Assembly (NCBI GenBank): GCA_036346225.1
Contig: JARFIW010001469.1
Span: 7,596,001-7,660,000 of the forward strand
Source: Platerodrilus igneus
Taxonomy: Eukaryota; Arthropoda; Insecta; Coleoptera; Lycidae
DNA: 64,000 nucleotides
Direction: 5' to 3'
The notes below the pieces were generated by a model. The model was not told the DNA's origin, did not search any database, and was given only the letters and a program-made list of their open reading frames with translations. The translations under genes and the position numbers were made by a program. This document shows, piece by piece, positions 12,198 through 23,215 of the stretch; the first letter of the stretch is position 1; each line of letters opens with the position of its first letter.

Positions 12198-13916
12198 TTA
12201 AAATACCGGTAGCGGTGCTAGTTTGACCAAAGGTCGTTTTAATGTGCCATGTGCAGTTTTGATCTCAGCGACACGTATAATACCGTCCGCACCGGGAAAG
12301 GTATTAATAATACGACCAAACTTCCATTGAAGTGGAGAAAGTTGGTCGTCCTTGATGAGGACAATAGTGTCCTTTTCAACTTGTCGCACACCTACCTTAG
12401 AGTGCCATTTAACCTTCTGATTCAGAGTATGTAAGTGCTCATAGCTCCAGCGAGCCCAAAAATCTTGGTTGAGTTTTTGCAGGAGTTTCCACCTGCTCTT
12501 TAATGATAAATCGTTGTTTGAATGGTCCTCATCTGGTGGTGCAGAAAGAGGTTCCATAGTTAGGAAATGACCTGGTGTTAAGCAACGCAGGTCATTTGGA
12601 TCCGAACTCAAAGCGCAGAGTGGCCTTAGATTTAGAACAGATTCAATTTGAGTAAGAACTGTGTAAAGTTCCTCAAAGGTAAGTTTTTGTTCGCCGATTA
12701 CGCGAGTTAGGTGTGTCTTTACCGACTTAACACCGCTTTCCCACAAGCCACCGAAGTGAGGGGCGCTAGGTGAATTAAACGACCACTTTATTTTTTCTGA
12801 GGTTACTGCACTATGCAGATAACTCGTAAGCTGACGATAGGCACCTACAAAATTAGTTCCGCAATCACTAAAGATTTTAGAACAGCGTTCTCGACGTGCT
12901 ATAAATCGTCGCAAAGCAGCAAGAAACTCGTCTGCCGACAAATCCGAAACAAGTTCAATATGTGCTGCCTTAGTGGCAAAACAAACAAAAATACAAATAT
13001 AGGCGTTAAGAGTTTTAGAGCCTCGTAGGCGGTTAGCCTTTATTAAAAGAGGGCCAGCAAAATCAACACCAACAATACTGAACGGTTTGATTTGGGTAAT
13101 ACGTGCTGCCGGTAGGTCTCCCATAGGAGGAGTTACCAGGACCGGTCTGGTACGAAAACATCCATGACATGATGATAAATAACTTCGGATTGAGTTTTTA
13201 ATAGAAAGGATCCAAAAATTCTGTTGTATAAGATACGCTGTGGTATTAACACCGGGATAGTAATACCTTTCGTGAGTTGACCGAATGATAAGTTCGGTTA
13301 ATCGGTGCCGCTGAGGCAATAACGCAGGAAACTTTTCGAAATAGGAAAGCGAAGAATGTGTCAAGCGCCCACCTACTCTTAAGATATTTTGTGGATCGAC
13401 AAATGGAGAAAGTTTTCGCAAGGTTTTAGGTAATTTACGTTTTGCCTTGATCGAAGCTATTTCCTTTGAAAATGTAACATTTTGTACATGCCGAACGATA
13501 ATCATAAGAGAATTGTGTAATTCAATGTCTGTTAAGGGACCCATATGACGTTGAGCCATGGGTTTAGAAAATCTATAAATGTAAGCCACGATGCCTTGGA
13601 TTTTATATAACGATGAAAAGCGACTTAGTAAAATGTCAATGACGTTTGGATCTGTTTGAGCGACAAATGTTAGGATCTTCTTTTCCGTAGTTACCTCAGC
13701 GATTGAGGTTGACAATGTTGGTTGAGGCGGCCACGAGTCACTAGGGTAGTGAAGCCATTCAGGCCCCGCCCACCATAGCGAACATGAAATAACCGCGCTT
13801 GGCATTAATCCCCGAGATGCAGGATCAGCCGGATTATGCGAAGATTTAATATAAAACCATCGACTAGGTGCAATGATTTCTTGAATGTGGCTAACACGGT
13901 TTGCCACAAAAGTTTT
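12198..13916 (-). pseudogene. BEL-1 RNase H end, integrase and DUF5641 C-terminus
   Basis: A long uninterrupted stretch of 569 codons. It starts with the RNase H end (NRVSHIQEI, SSHNPADPASRGL). An integrase zinc-binding region follows (STHERYYYPGV, then CHGC); the second His of the usual HHCC set is replaced by Tyr. The catalytic core has FSIVGVDFAGPLL (first Asp), FSDCGTNFVGA (second Asp; Cys where Asn is usual) and PHFGGLWESGVKSVK (Glu). The C-terminal DUF5641 module includes WKLLQKLNQDFWARW and a KDDQLSPLQWKFGRI motif. The integrase would join element DNA to the genome. It is the best-preserved coding region in the window, and only its link to upstream domains is broken. Confidence 0.95.
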
Positions 13917-14834
13917 TCAACGAAACGGTGGAGAACGTATCCAAGTGAGAGCGACCGTAGAATCACTCCACGTTGAAACATCGGAGATTTCAATCAAGCC
14001 TTGATAAGACCGAATGGTAAAAGAAAGTAAATCGGTTAATAAAACGGCGGCACATAATTCCAAACGTGGAATTGAAATGCGCTTAATTGGAGCTACTTTT
14101 GTTTTAGCGGTTACAAATTGTACAGTTATTTCTCCAGTAGTTTGATTTATGAACTGGAAATATATTACCGCTGCATACCCTACCCCGCTAGAATCGCAAA
14201 ACCCATGCAAATGACAAGTAAAAGGATCCGAAGGGGGTAAATAACGTGGTAACTTTAATGGCGATAATAACGGCAACTCTTCTTGATACTGCTGCCATTG
14301 AGACGAAATGTCTGCTGGTGGGATGTCATCCCAATTTAAACCTAACATCCACAGATGCTGGATTAGGCGTTTCGCAAAAAGTGTTAGTGGGGCTAAAAAC
14401 CCTAATGGATCATATATTCTGGCAACTTGCGAAAGTATGTTGCGCTTTGTACATATTGGGTTTAATGGTTTAACCCGAAATGAGAAAATATCTTCTGTAG
14501 GTGACCATTGAAGACCCAATATTTTTATTGATTCGTCAGAGTCGAAATCGAGAGAAGTATATTGGCAAAAATCTGACGGAATGCCTTCCAAAATAGAAGC
14601 TGAATTAGAACTCCATTTTCGAAGTTCAAAACCAGCCAAATGCAAAAGTCGAATAAGTTGATTTTTAATTTCTAGGGCCGATTGTATAGAATCTTCACCG
14701 GCGACAAAATCGTCAATATATAGGTTTGACCGTATAGCCTCAGCGGCTAACGGAAACCTTTTGCCTTTGTCAATGGCTAATTGGTGAAGGGTTTTTAATG
14801 CTAGATAAGGCGATGACTTAATACCATAGGTCAC
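13917..14834 (-). pseudogene. BEL-1 reverse transcriptase palm, Pao peptidase-like region, RNase H start
   Basis: 305 codons. The catalytic box is NLYIDDFVAGED (residues about 37-48), the YxDD motif of reverse transcriptase. The conserved connector region called Peptidase_A17 in Pao elements follows (ILGLQWSPTEDIFSF, then YDPLGFLAPLTLFAKRL). The end holds the RNase H start SRISIPRLELCAA-like segment and TWSDSTVALTWI, where Asp is the catalytic residue. The frame stops at TGA (13914-13916), exactly where the family has a Trp, and resumes without a shift. Confidence 0.93.
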
Positions 14835-14886
14835 TGTATTAAGCGATAAGTCTGAATGGGTTCTTCTGCGGAGAACCGCTAAACAA

Positions 14887-15696
14887 TTAATTGAAATTTT
14901 CGATGTTCTTCGGTAACCAAAATTTGTCGATACATTTAGCGAACATCACAAGTAAAAAAAAACGATGAGTGCGAAATTTAAGTAAGATTGACGAAATGTC
15001 GTTTTGGAGACTAGGTTCAGCCAATTGAGTGTCATTAAGTGACACGTTGTTTTTAGCCTTTGCAGAGGCGTCAAAAACCACACGAATTTTAGAAGTATGA
15101 CCTTCCTCTTTAAACACAGGGTGATGGGGTAAAAAATAATTATCGTTCCCAACGGGCGGAGAATCGAGTAATGCCATATGACCCGCATCAAGATAGTCCT
15201 GCATGAAATTGTTGTACTGTGCGCGTAGCTCCGGTTGAGCATGCAATTTGCGCTCTAACGAAAATAGTCGTTTTTTAGCCATGTCAAAGGACTTATCAAA
15301 AATGGGCAAAGTATCGTTGAACGGTAACGCAACAATAAAACGACCGCTAGGGTCACGAGAAAACGTGTTTTCGAAAATTAAATCTGCCTTTTCTTCTTCT
15401 GGAGAAGTATAAGGCTTGGATGGCAGCTCCTCTATCTCCCAAGAACGCCTTAGAGTCTGGTCGATAGGATCTTCTACAGAAGTAAAAAATGCTTGGACAG
15501 TATCAGACTGCAAGCTTTTTGTGGGACCAATAATAGTCCAACCAAAAATTGTATTTATGGCGGCAGGCTGAAGAAATTTGCCATGTATAACACCGCCATT
15601 GATAATGAACGGATAAACATCTGCTCCGAGGAGCATATCAATAGTTCCTGGAGAGTTCCAGGTCGGATTTGCAAAGTGCAGGCCGCATAAGTGTTC
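14887..15696 (-). pseudogene. BEL-1 protease end and reverse transcriptase N-terminus
   Basis: In the same frame as the upstream gag-protease part, after one stop. It opens with the end of the DUF1758 region (LLGADVYPFIINGG, then TIFGWTIIGP), followed by a linker and the start of BEL reverse transcriptase: a lysine-rich KKRLFSLERKL helix, an HHPVFKEE segment and the IRVVFDASAK motif, which are all standard for this family. The frame is lost at about 14955 in a run of nine A, and again near 14840; both are short homopolymer indels. A further stop lies between these. Confidence 0.92.
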
Positions 15697-16827
15697 CTAA
15701 TTACTAGGAACTTCAACGCTAGGTAATTTACCAGATATTGACGAAAGCACAAAAGTTGTGACTTCTAGAGATTTTTCAGAGTCTAAAATAGAGCGAATGG
15801 TGCAGCTGACGGCACCCCTATTGACCGCTGAAGTTGTCTGCCCAAGTCCATAAATCGGAACTTGAGAACGTATGCGTGGAAGCCAAAGTTTGCTCACGCA
15901 ATCGTCTCGAATAAAGCTAGCTTGGGAGCCAGGGTCTAAGAGTACCCTGATCGGTTTATATCTACTAGAACGGTCTTGAACTTCCACAACAGCAGTGGAG
16001 AGTAAAACAGTAACCCCAAGATTGAAATTCGTCTGTGAAGATAAAACATTTGCCGAAATAGGAGAGGCTGACTGCGTCCTATTGGCATTTTTATGCATAT
16101 GTGTAGCGGTCGGTTCCGCTGAAGGGCTAGAAGCAGGTTGCGCTTCAAAATGTAGCAAGGTATGATGCGGCTTGGCGCAAGTTGGACAAGAGTTATAAGA
16201 TTTACATTGCATGTACGCATGGTCTGTACGTATGCAATTTAAACATAGGCGTAAGCGTTTGACAATGTCGAAACGTTCCGTCGGAGTTTTCTTTAGAAAT
16301 AATTGACATCTATAAATTAAGTGATTGCCTTTGCAAGAAGGACAATGGTGCGAAAATGAATTCTTTGAGTCACTGGAGCTAATTGGTGTATTCAGTGAAA
16401 CTACGTTAGAAGAAACTTTTGGTTTAAATTGAAACGCTGAGGATTTCTTAGGCACTGATGTGTGAGATGTATGGACAGTGGTCGAATAAGAAACAGGTGC
16501 GGTTGAAGGAAAGGTTTCCAAGGCTGCACATTGTTGAGTTAAAAAATATCTCAAATCATCGAACTTGGGTATTTGCTTCGGATCCGATTGGAGTTCAAAG
16601 CGTTTTTTAGTAAACGGATCGAGTTTTTCTAAAAGAAAATCGACCAGAATGAAGTTCCAATGTTCAGTAGGAAATTTTAAGTTAGTTAGAACAGCAAGGT
16701 TCTCTGAAAAACAATCAATAAGTGCCCTACGTTTCTTAGGGTCTTCTGATTTTAAAGGTGGAAAGTCTTTCATAGCCTTCCAATGCAAAGTTGTTAATAA
16801 ACGCGGATTGCTAAATCGCTCACGCAA
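15697..16827 (-). pseudogene. BEL-1 gag C-terminus, zinc knuckles and protease start
   Basis: 377 codons. Residues 1-115 complete the gag core (starting MRERFSNPRLL). Residues about 150-230 carry cysteine/histidine motifs: CPSCKGNHLIYRC, CLNCIRTDHAYMQC and CPTCAKPHHTLLH, typical of BEL nucleocapsid regions. Residues about 290-376 begin the aspartic protease (DUF1758): VLLDPGSQASFI, with the catalytic Asp in the usual D-x-G-S-Q context. It ends at an in-frame TAG at 15697-15699; the same frame continues to 14887, so a single stop separates protease from reverse transcriptase. Confidence 0.92.
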
Positions 16828-16872
16828 GGCATTATATGAAATAAAAAATTATCCCCCGAAACAGGTACAGAT

Positions 16873-17370
16873 TTAATAATTTTCAAAGACTTCCCCGCTA
16901 CAGCAGTTAATAAGGTGATTTAGTTTTTCAATATTGGTCAGTGAAGCATTATTATAAACCAGGCTGTCAAATAAATCAATAAAAGATGAGAAATCAGTTA
17001 CCTCATTATTAAAATGTGGGAGCTTTAACAGTAACAATTTTGATCCCGTACTGCTTGATGTACTTTCATTAATTTGTGGTGCTCGCATTTCTTGCATCAT
17101 TTCAAGATGGAGCAAAATGCAATAATAAGCAGCATCTACCTCTTTCCGTAGAGCGCTGAAAGCTAATAATTCTACATCGTTACACGACGCTAAGACATCA
17201 ATTAAAACTCTATTAAAATTGGAGTAAATGTCATTTACTCCCCTTGTTTGAATATGGAATAACGTTTTTAAAATTGAATCACTTTGTATAGCGTTGCCCA
17301 GTTCAAACATTTCGATAATCCGTATTTTAAATAACTCAAGTTCCGCCAAATGTGTTTTTTTCGGAGCCAT
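16873..17370 (-). pseudogene. BEL-1 gag, N-terminal part
   Basis: Begins with Met at 17370, about 770 bp inside the 5' LTR, and runs 165 codons. It starts with a helical region (residues 1-90). Residues 115-160 resemble the BEL/Pao gag core (DUF1759): LPHFNNEVTDFSSFIDLFDS followed by an NHLINCCSGE-like segment where the family has LxxxLxGEA. The frame is lost at about 16885-16850 in G and T runs and picks up again at 16827, so two small indels separate it from the next part. gag forms the particle that packages the element RNA. Confidence 0.85.
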
Positions 17371-18118
17371 AATGACAATGTTATTGTGAAAGACCTACAA
17401 TAAAATGTTGTAAACGCGGTAACCTTCAGCTTTGGGTTGAAAAATATTAAATATTATGGGTTGTTGTTCTAGCACGAAAATGTAAAATTAGCGCATAAAT
17501 CAATAAATCACGTTTATGACTATTAGCCTCCAATGGGTCTTAAGCAACACGTCGAAAACTAACGGTTTGTCAAACAAAGCGTTAAGATAAAAATTACAGT
17601 TTAAACGGGCGGCCTTTAACATGAAAGATCACAGGAACATTTAAACATGTGGCTAACATATTGCAAGAAAGGTTGCAGTTTTACAACTTTATTACCCTTT
17701 GCAGATGTATTCAATATTTTACGTTTACAAACCGAGCAGGTTTGTGTGTAATACAAAAACGTGCAATGGCTTTTAAATACAAAGCAAATCCCTTTATTTT
17801 TCTTATTTGAGGAGTATAAAGCGAATTATAATTTTTACGTTGCCGTGTGTTTTATATGCCGCTAAAATAAATTCAAGACTGAAAACTAACAAATTTTATG
17901 TTAAAGAATTTATTTGTAATTAACCGCTTGGTTTAATTACGGCAAAATCGCTTAATTTAATTTAAAGAAAGTATATAGCTAATACTTACACATTTTAACC
18001 CGCTAAATAGGGGGTTTGAACACAAATTTAAAACTAAAGTAAATGATTAAAACACGCTCGCTGAAATGCAAAATAATATTCAGTTTAGGACATACGTATA
18101 AAAACATAGGACTAGTGA
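17371..18118 (-). other. BEL-1 5' leader
   Basis: Untranslated stretch between the primer-binding site and the gag start. It contains no open frame of note. Confidence 0.6.
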
Positions 18119-18137
18119 AATCCGGCTCGAAGGACCA
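18119..18137 (-). promoter_or_regulatory. BEL-1 primer-binding site, tRNA-Tyr type
   Basis: The plus strand reads AATCCGGCTCGAAGGACCA two bases from the 5' LTR. This is the 3' end of a tRNA including CCA; the acceptor sequence CTCGAAGGA matches insect tRNA-Tyr as I recall it. The minus-strand RNA would pair with that tRNA to prime minus-strand DNA synthesis. Confidence 0.8.
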
Positions 18138-18139
18138 AA

Positions 18140-18533
18140 TGTGGGGTGATAAGGTGATCTAGATATGTTAATTATAGGGAAGGACTAATTGCTTTTTGTA
18201 GTAATATCGATGGCAGTGTAGCGGTTATGTAATAAATAAAGCAACTATGACAAACTACTTAATAAAGGATATAAATACCTTAAAGCCTGTGCCGCTCTGG
18301 GCAAGAAAAGTCACACACAACAGGTAGCGGACACCAAAGAACACGCACGCTCGGTGTGGTGTCGCCTTCAAAAGCTCTCGTACAACCACTGTCTTCTGTA
18401 ACCGTCCGAGTACGACTCATTGTTACTTCACGCACTCCCACTACCGGCATAAGGTTTCACTAAAAACTGTAGAGTACCCGCACTAATGGTATTTATTGTC
18501 ACCACTTCCAAATTGTTCAATGATGACGTAACA
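18140..18533 (-). mobile_element. BEL-1 5' LTR
   Basis: Promoter-side LTR on the minus strand, 394 bp, abutting the CATAC duplication on its outer side and the primer-binding site on its inner side. Confidence 0.93.
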
Positions 18534-19234
18534 CATACTGTTTAATATAAATTGCACTGTGATATAAATTAGTAATAAACATCATATAACAATAAAGTTT
18601 AGGACAAACATTTCATGATATCCTTGTCATAAATCTCAAACCTCATTTCCAAATTGATCAATTCCTAGAATCAGACCTGCATAATAAATCATAAAATTTA
18701 GGTTTTAACTACCTTCATTAAAATAAATCCATAGAATTTAATTTATCTTTGTTACGAATTTTAATATTTTTTCTTATTTAAGAATAATTTCCAAAATAAA
18801 TAAATTATTGCAGCAATTAATTTTTAAAATTGCAAGTTTTCCATAATGTATGAACATGTGACATTTAATAATACTAACAAAGTAATTTAACATAAATGAT
18901 ACAGGAAATAATTGCTGTTCTATTACATCGGTAGCCACGAGGCTGGTGTTCAACAAGTAAGAATTATAAACTACCTTCATATTATTACACGAACGTATTT
19001 GACCATTGTTGACCATGAAAGTGCATTATCGTGTTTAAGGGTCTACTGTTTTAATATATGTTTGGAAAACGACCTTTAACTTACATTTCATATTTAACGC
19101 TGGCTATATTGGTGTTCTCAATTCAAATACATGTGTCTTAAATTGGATATTCCTCTTGGTTCTGACCAATATATTTTGAAAACACTGTCTCAACATTTCT
19201 AAATCCTGACTTTTGCAATTTTCCACCTTGTCTT

Positions 19235-19516
19235 TTGGATTACCTAGCAAATCTTTTCAAAATTGCTTTCACTAATAATAATAATAATAAAATTAAAGAT
19301 TTGCTAGGTAATCCAAAAGACAAGGTGGAAAAATTGCAAAAGTCGGGGATTTATGAAATTAGTTGTGCAGGGCCAGGGTGTTTTCAAAAATATATTGGTC
19401 AGACCAAGAGGAATATAACAACAAGATTTAAAGAACACATTGCTCACTTCAAATATGGTAAATATGAAAGGTCTCAGGTCGCCAAACATATATTTGAAAC
19501 CAGCCACCCCTGTTAA
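19235..19516 (+). pseudogene. Penelope GIY-YIG endonuclease fragment
   Basis: 93 codons ending at TAA. Residues about 35-75 hold the nuclease core: KSGIYEISCAGPGCFQKYIG, with GIY and YIG sixteen residues apart, then QTKRNITTRFKEHIAHF, where the Arg belongs to the active site in GIY-YIG enzymes. Cysteines between GIY and YIG fit the Penelope variant. The first 20 residues come from the inverted-repeat junction (a TAATAA run) and are not family sequence. A shifted frame continues to about 19670. The nuclease normally nicks target DNA to prime reverse transcription. Confidence 0.82.
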
Positions 19517-19861
19517 ACTAGAAAATGTTAAATTGTTAAAAGCGGTACCAACGTTTTCCTCCTTAAATGCCTATGAATCAATTAAAATTGTTAAACATAA
19601 ACGACCCTCTTAAACACCGATAAAGGGCCAATAGAGTCATCTGCTTTGCTTTCCCTATTGGTCAACAACCAATGAGAAAGCAAGATTAAACTGGTTCCGC
19701 TTCAGTAGATTTAGAATTAGTATAAATTAGGTAGATTTAAGTTATAATGTCACAATTCACTTGTTTGTTGTTGAGAACACCAGCCTGCGGGTGAGGAGAA
19801 TATCCTCGATAGTGTTTAAAGCAACAATATAGTAAATTATACAGCTAATATTTTTTTTTCC

Positions 19862-19902
19862 CTACTGATGATGACCACATAGTGGTCGAAATACGTATCT
19901 AG
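19862..19902 (+). ncRNA. Hammerhead-type ribozyme motif in Penelope element
   Basis: Core CTGATGA (19865-19871), stem II GACCAC with loop ATA and GTGGTC (19873-19887), then GAAA (19888-19891), a very short stem III TAC/GTA (19892-19897), and TC before the predicted cleavage site (after 19899). Stem I would be CTA (19862-19864) with TAG (19900-19902). Penelope-like elements are known to carry minimal type I hammerheads with a short stem III. One oddity is the extra T at 19872 between the core and stem II, and stem I is only 3 bp. Activity is therefore uncertain. Confidence 0.6.
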
Positions 19903-19958
19903 TAATTTAAATATTTTTTGTGGTTAAGGGTTTTTATTTAATTTTATGCAAGTTTTCC

Positions 19959-20759
19959 TACTAAATAATTTTGAGAAGTTGACACACATCAATCCTTTGA
20001 TTTATTAAATTATAATTTAAGAGCGCCTAATTCTTCCTACTAAAGTATTCAGAAAATTTTCTATGTCAATAAATTTATTCCTTGACCTACAAATTAGATT
20101 CAATCGCACCATAACTATCATTGAGATATTTTTCTAAATTAAAATAGATTGTTGCAGGAAATCATTTCAAACGCTAAGTTCTCGAAATTCTGATTCTTAA
20201 AATTTTTATTAAAATACTTAATGAAAACCGTCTACTTATAGAATCAAGTTCAAACTGCGGTTTCTTCAACCACGTCGACGCTTTTTATTTATATTTGCAG
20301 CGCGTATTTCTTTAGATATATATCCTTTAAAACCATATTTTTTTATGCAATTAGCAGAATCATTTTATATAATATAGAAGATAACAGACGGCGAGTCTTT
20401 CTAAATTTTATTTTATACTTTTGGAACACTTTGACGCCATGTAAACAATAAACGTCTCTAGTTCGAACCAAAAACTATCTACCACCACAAACAGTACTTT
20501 AAACTACGCCTCTATCCAACTAGAATTGGTTTATTATGAGTCTCGTGGAAATACGCTAATTTGCCTTTATCAAATTGTTCTCACGTTTAACAATATTACA
20601 GTATATTATTTAATTTTCAACAAACTGTAATATATTTTCAAAAATGCCACCTTTTGCATTGCTACACGCCTGGCAATGCAAATGGGATGAATTATTAACT
20701 TCTGCAAAATTCACTGTGTTTTGAATATTTTGTGTCAAATTCAAAATTCTATCTCCTTT
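19959..20759. other. No gene seen
   Basis: AT-rich sequence with no open frame or repeat recognised. Confidence 0.5.
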
Positions 20760-21260
20760 TTGTTGAATGCTATTAATTGGTTCAATTTAAACTAAGTGTT
20801 TTAAGCGATCCCATAAATAAAAGTCTAAAGTATTTAGGTAAGGAGATCTTGAACGGGACCATGTCTTCCAATCCATATCCTATTGAAATTAATATCGAGC
20901 CACTTTACCACCGTCATGCTGATACGACATTCTATTCGTAGGTCGATAGGAATTTCGCTTAATACATCCTGAAGTAATTTCCTAAAAATTCTAGGTATGC
21001 ATCGGTATTTAAACGATCAGACAAAATTTGAATAATTAGAAGTTGGCTATTAAAAATACAACATCAATCGTTAATGGAAAAATCTTTGCTGATGCTAACT
21101 GCGTGTGGATTTTGTATAAACCCCGCGTATGATCGCTATGAACATTTTAAATTCCATACTTCGTCAAAATTAATTCATCCATCCATAACGTTCCACTAAT
21201 AAGTTAATGCTTTGTTAATTTTGTTGTAGTAGTCAACAACAAAATGCCAAGCGTTGTACC
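20760..21260 (-). pseudogene. Decayed DDE transposase fragment
   Basis: Read on the minus strand in several frames. Segments include NDRLNTDAYLEFL-like text (about 21030-20980), the MSYQHDGG-type second Asp context (about 20930), and RSPYLNTLDFYLWDRLKHLV (about 20870-20810), the third acidic motif seen in many insect mariner-like transposases. Stops and frameshifts are frequent. No terminal repeats could be placed, so the element boundaries are unknown. Confidence 0.6.
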
Positions 21261-21329
21261 TCGTAACGGACTGAAAGTGTTGATCACCCTGTGGGTGTTA
21301 CGAATGCAAGACTTCCTCGATTAAAACTC

Positions 21330-23215
21330 TTCCAAGGAAAGGTATGCGGTACTTGTAACGGTATTGCGTAATGCGTACGTCGTCTATGAAGGTACTTGTA
21401 ACAGTATGGAGGTTCCGTGTGTCAGTGTTGTCACGCACGTTAAAAATCCCTACCTTGCTTGCAACAGCAAGGGTTCGGCAAAATTCTAAATTTTCCAGGT
21501 AAAAAAAACTCGCTTCCTTGCCAATGTAGTACCTTCGGATGGAACATTGGAAAATCACATGTAAGGCACTTGTAACAGGTGGTGGTTTCGTGGCATAGTT
21601 GGTATGTGTGTGACTACTACGCCCAAGGTCCCGGGTTTGAATTCCGACACGGTTCGCTTGAAAAATGTTAGGCGAGCATTTTTAACAATAACACACCCTC
21701 GTTCGGATGAGAGGTAAAATGGAGGTCCCGTGTGTGAGTGTTGTCACGCACGTTGAAGATCCCTACCTTGCTCGGAACAGCAAGGGTTTGGCAAAGTTCC
21801 AAATTTTCCAGGTAAAAAAATTTGCTTTCTGGCCAGTGTAGTACCTTCGGGTGGAGCATTAAAAAATCACATGTAAGGTACTTGTAACAGGTGCCTAAGG
21901 TCTCGGGTTTCATTCCCGACACGGACCGTATGAAAAATGTTAGGCGAACATTTTTCACAAAAATACGCCATCATTCGGGTGAGAGGTAAAATGTACGTCC
22001 TGCGTGTGAATGTTTTCTCGCACGTTAAAGGCCCTGCCTTGCTTGAAATAGCAAAGGTTCGGCAAAACTCAAAATTTCCAGGTAAAAAACTTTCTTCTTG
22101 GGCAATATAGCATCTTCGGATGAAGCATCAGAAAATTAAATGTAGAGGTACTTGTAGCAAGGCGACTACGTGGATCAGACAGGTTTGCCTATGACTGCTG
22201 GTCCAAAGGGCCCGGATTCGAATCCCGACACGGTCCGCTTGAAAAATGTTAGGCGAGCATTTTTCACAAAAATACACTCTCGTTCGGATGAGAGGTAAAA
22301 TGGAGGTCCCGTGTGTAAGTGTTGTCACGCACGTTAAAGATCCCTACTTTGCGTGGAACAGCAAGGGTTCGGCAAAATTCCAAATTTTGCAGGTAAAAAA
22401 AACTCGCTTCCTGGCCTATGTAGTACTTTCGGGTGGAGCATTGTAAAATCACATGTAAGGTACTTGTAACAGGTGCCCAAGGTCTCGGGTTTCATTCCCG
22501 ACGCCGACCTCTTGTAAAATGTTAGGCGAACATTTTTCACAAAAATACGCAGTCATTCGGGTTAGAGGTAAAATGTACGTCCCGGGTGTGAATGTTGTCT
22601 CGCACGTTAAAGGCCCTTGCCTTGCTTGAAATAGCAAAGGTTCGGCAAAACTCAAAATTTCCAGGTAAAAAAGCTTTCTTTTTGGGTAATATAGCATCTT
22701 CGGATGGAGCATCGGAAAATTAAATGTAGGGGTGCTTGTAACAAGGCGACCCCGTGGATTAAGCAGGTTTGCGTATGACTGCTGGTCCGCTTGAAAAATG
22801 TTAGGTGAGCATTCTTCACAAAAGTATGTCCTCGTTTGAATGAGAGGTATAATGTAGGTCCTATGGGTGTGTGTTGTCGCGCACGCTAAGGTCCCTACTT
22901 TGCTCGGAACATCGAGGATTCGGCAAAATAAAAAATTTTCAGGTAAAAGAAAACTCGCTTCCTTCGGGCGGAGCATTGGAAAGTTAAATGTGGGGGTACT
23001 TGTAACTAAGCGGCTCCGTTGATTAGACCGATTTGCAGATGACTGCTTATCTAAAGCGCGTGGATTCGAATCCCGACTAGGACTGCTTGAAAAATATTAA
23101 GCGAGGGTTTGGCAAAAATTAAATTTTCCCGGTAGAAAAGCTCCTTCCTGACTAATGTAGTACCTTCGGGTGGTGCATTGGAAAATCAAATGTAGGGTAC
23201 TTATAACTGTTGCAA
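21330..23215. repeat. Tandem array of tRNA-derived SINE-like units with dimeric periodicity
   Basis: Seven to eight diverged monomers of about 200-310 bp. The marker CCTTCGGGTGGAGCATTG or variants recurs near 21528, 21840, 22116, 22426, 22692, 22966 and 23162. Spacings alternate (about 312, 276, 310, 267), giving a higher-order repeat of about 580 bp. Some units hold a tRNA-like head with an A-box-like stretch and a B-box-like GATTCGAATCC (21582-21656, 22155-22236, 23008-23085). Others keep only the B-box part (about 21900, 22485) or lack it (22738-22795). Minus-strand open frames across the array are by-products of the repeats. Confidence 0.82.
22155..22236 (+). other. tRNA-like SINE head (best preserved)
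   Basis: A tRNA-like arrangement: acceptor-like GGCGAC, D-arm region GTGGATCAGACAGG, an anticodon-arm-like GACTGCTGGTCC, and the T-arm/B-box GGATTCGAATCC. The acceptor stem does not close well, so it is a tRNA-derived promoter head and not a working tRNA gene. Confidence 0.55.

Larger units (their letters stand above)
11564..18533 (-). mobile_element. Complete BEL/Pao LTR retrotransposon (BEL-1), 6.97 kb
   Basis: Two 394-bp LTRs (11564-11957, 18140-18533) begin TGTGGGGTGATAAGG and end ATGACGTAACA. They differ at about 8 positions by eye (about 98% identity). The element is flanked by the 5-bp duplication CATAC (11559-11563, 18534-18538). A 19-nt primer-binding site lies inside the right LTR, so coding is on the minus strand. 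gag, protease, reverse transcriptase, RNase H, integrase and the C-terminal domain follow in BEL order as one former polyprotein. No env-like frame is present. The high LTR identity means recent insertion, yet the frame has two in-frame stops and at least three frameshifts. Confidence 0.96.
18843..19946 (+). mobile_element. Penelope-like element, truncated, with inverted head
   Basis: Flanked by the 12-bp direct repeat TGCAAGTTTTCC (18831-18842, 19947-19958). The 3' half carries the GIY-YIG endonuclease region of Penelope-like elements (19235-19516), a C-terminal remnant to about 19670, and a hammerhead-type motif at 19862-19902 followed by a tail of about 44 bp. Sequence 19150-19256 is the reverse complement of about 19296-19410, so the left part is an inverted copy of the endonuclease start. 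Inverted partial copies and variable target duplications are known for Penelope elements. The reverse transcriptase is absent. Confidence 0.78.

Noticed and set aside
22155..22236. Functional tRNA gene
   Set aside because: The B box is good, but the acceptor stem does not pair and related heads are decayed; it is a SINE head.
22449..22976. 175-codon minus frame
   Set aside because: Lies wholly in the SINE array and reads the same unit several times over.
21330..23215. CRISPR array
   Set aside because: Units are long, diverged and lack short identical repeats with unique spacers; eukaryotic context.
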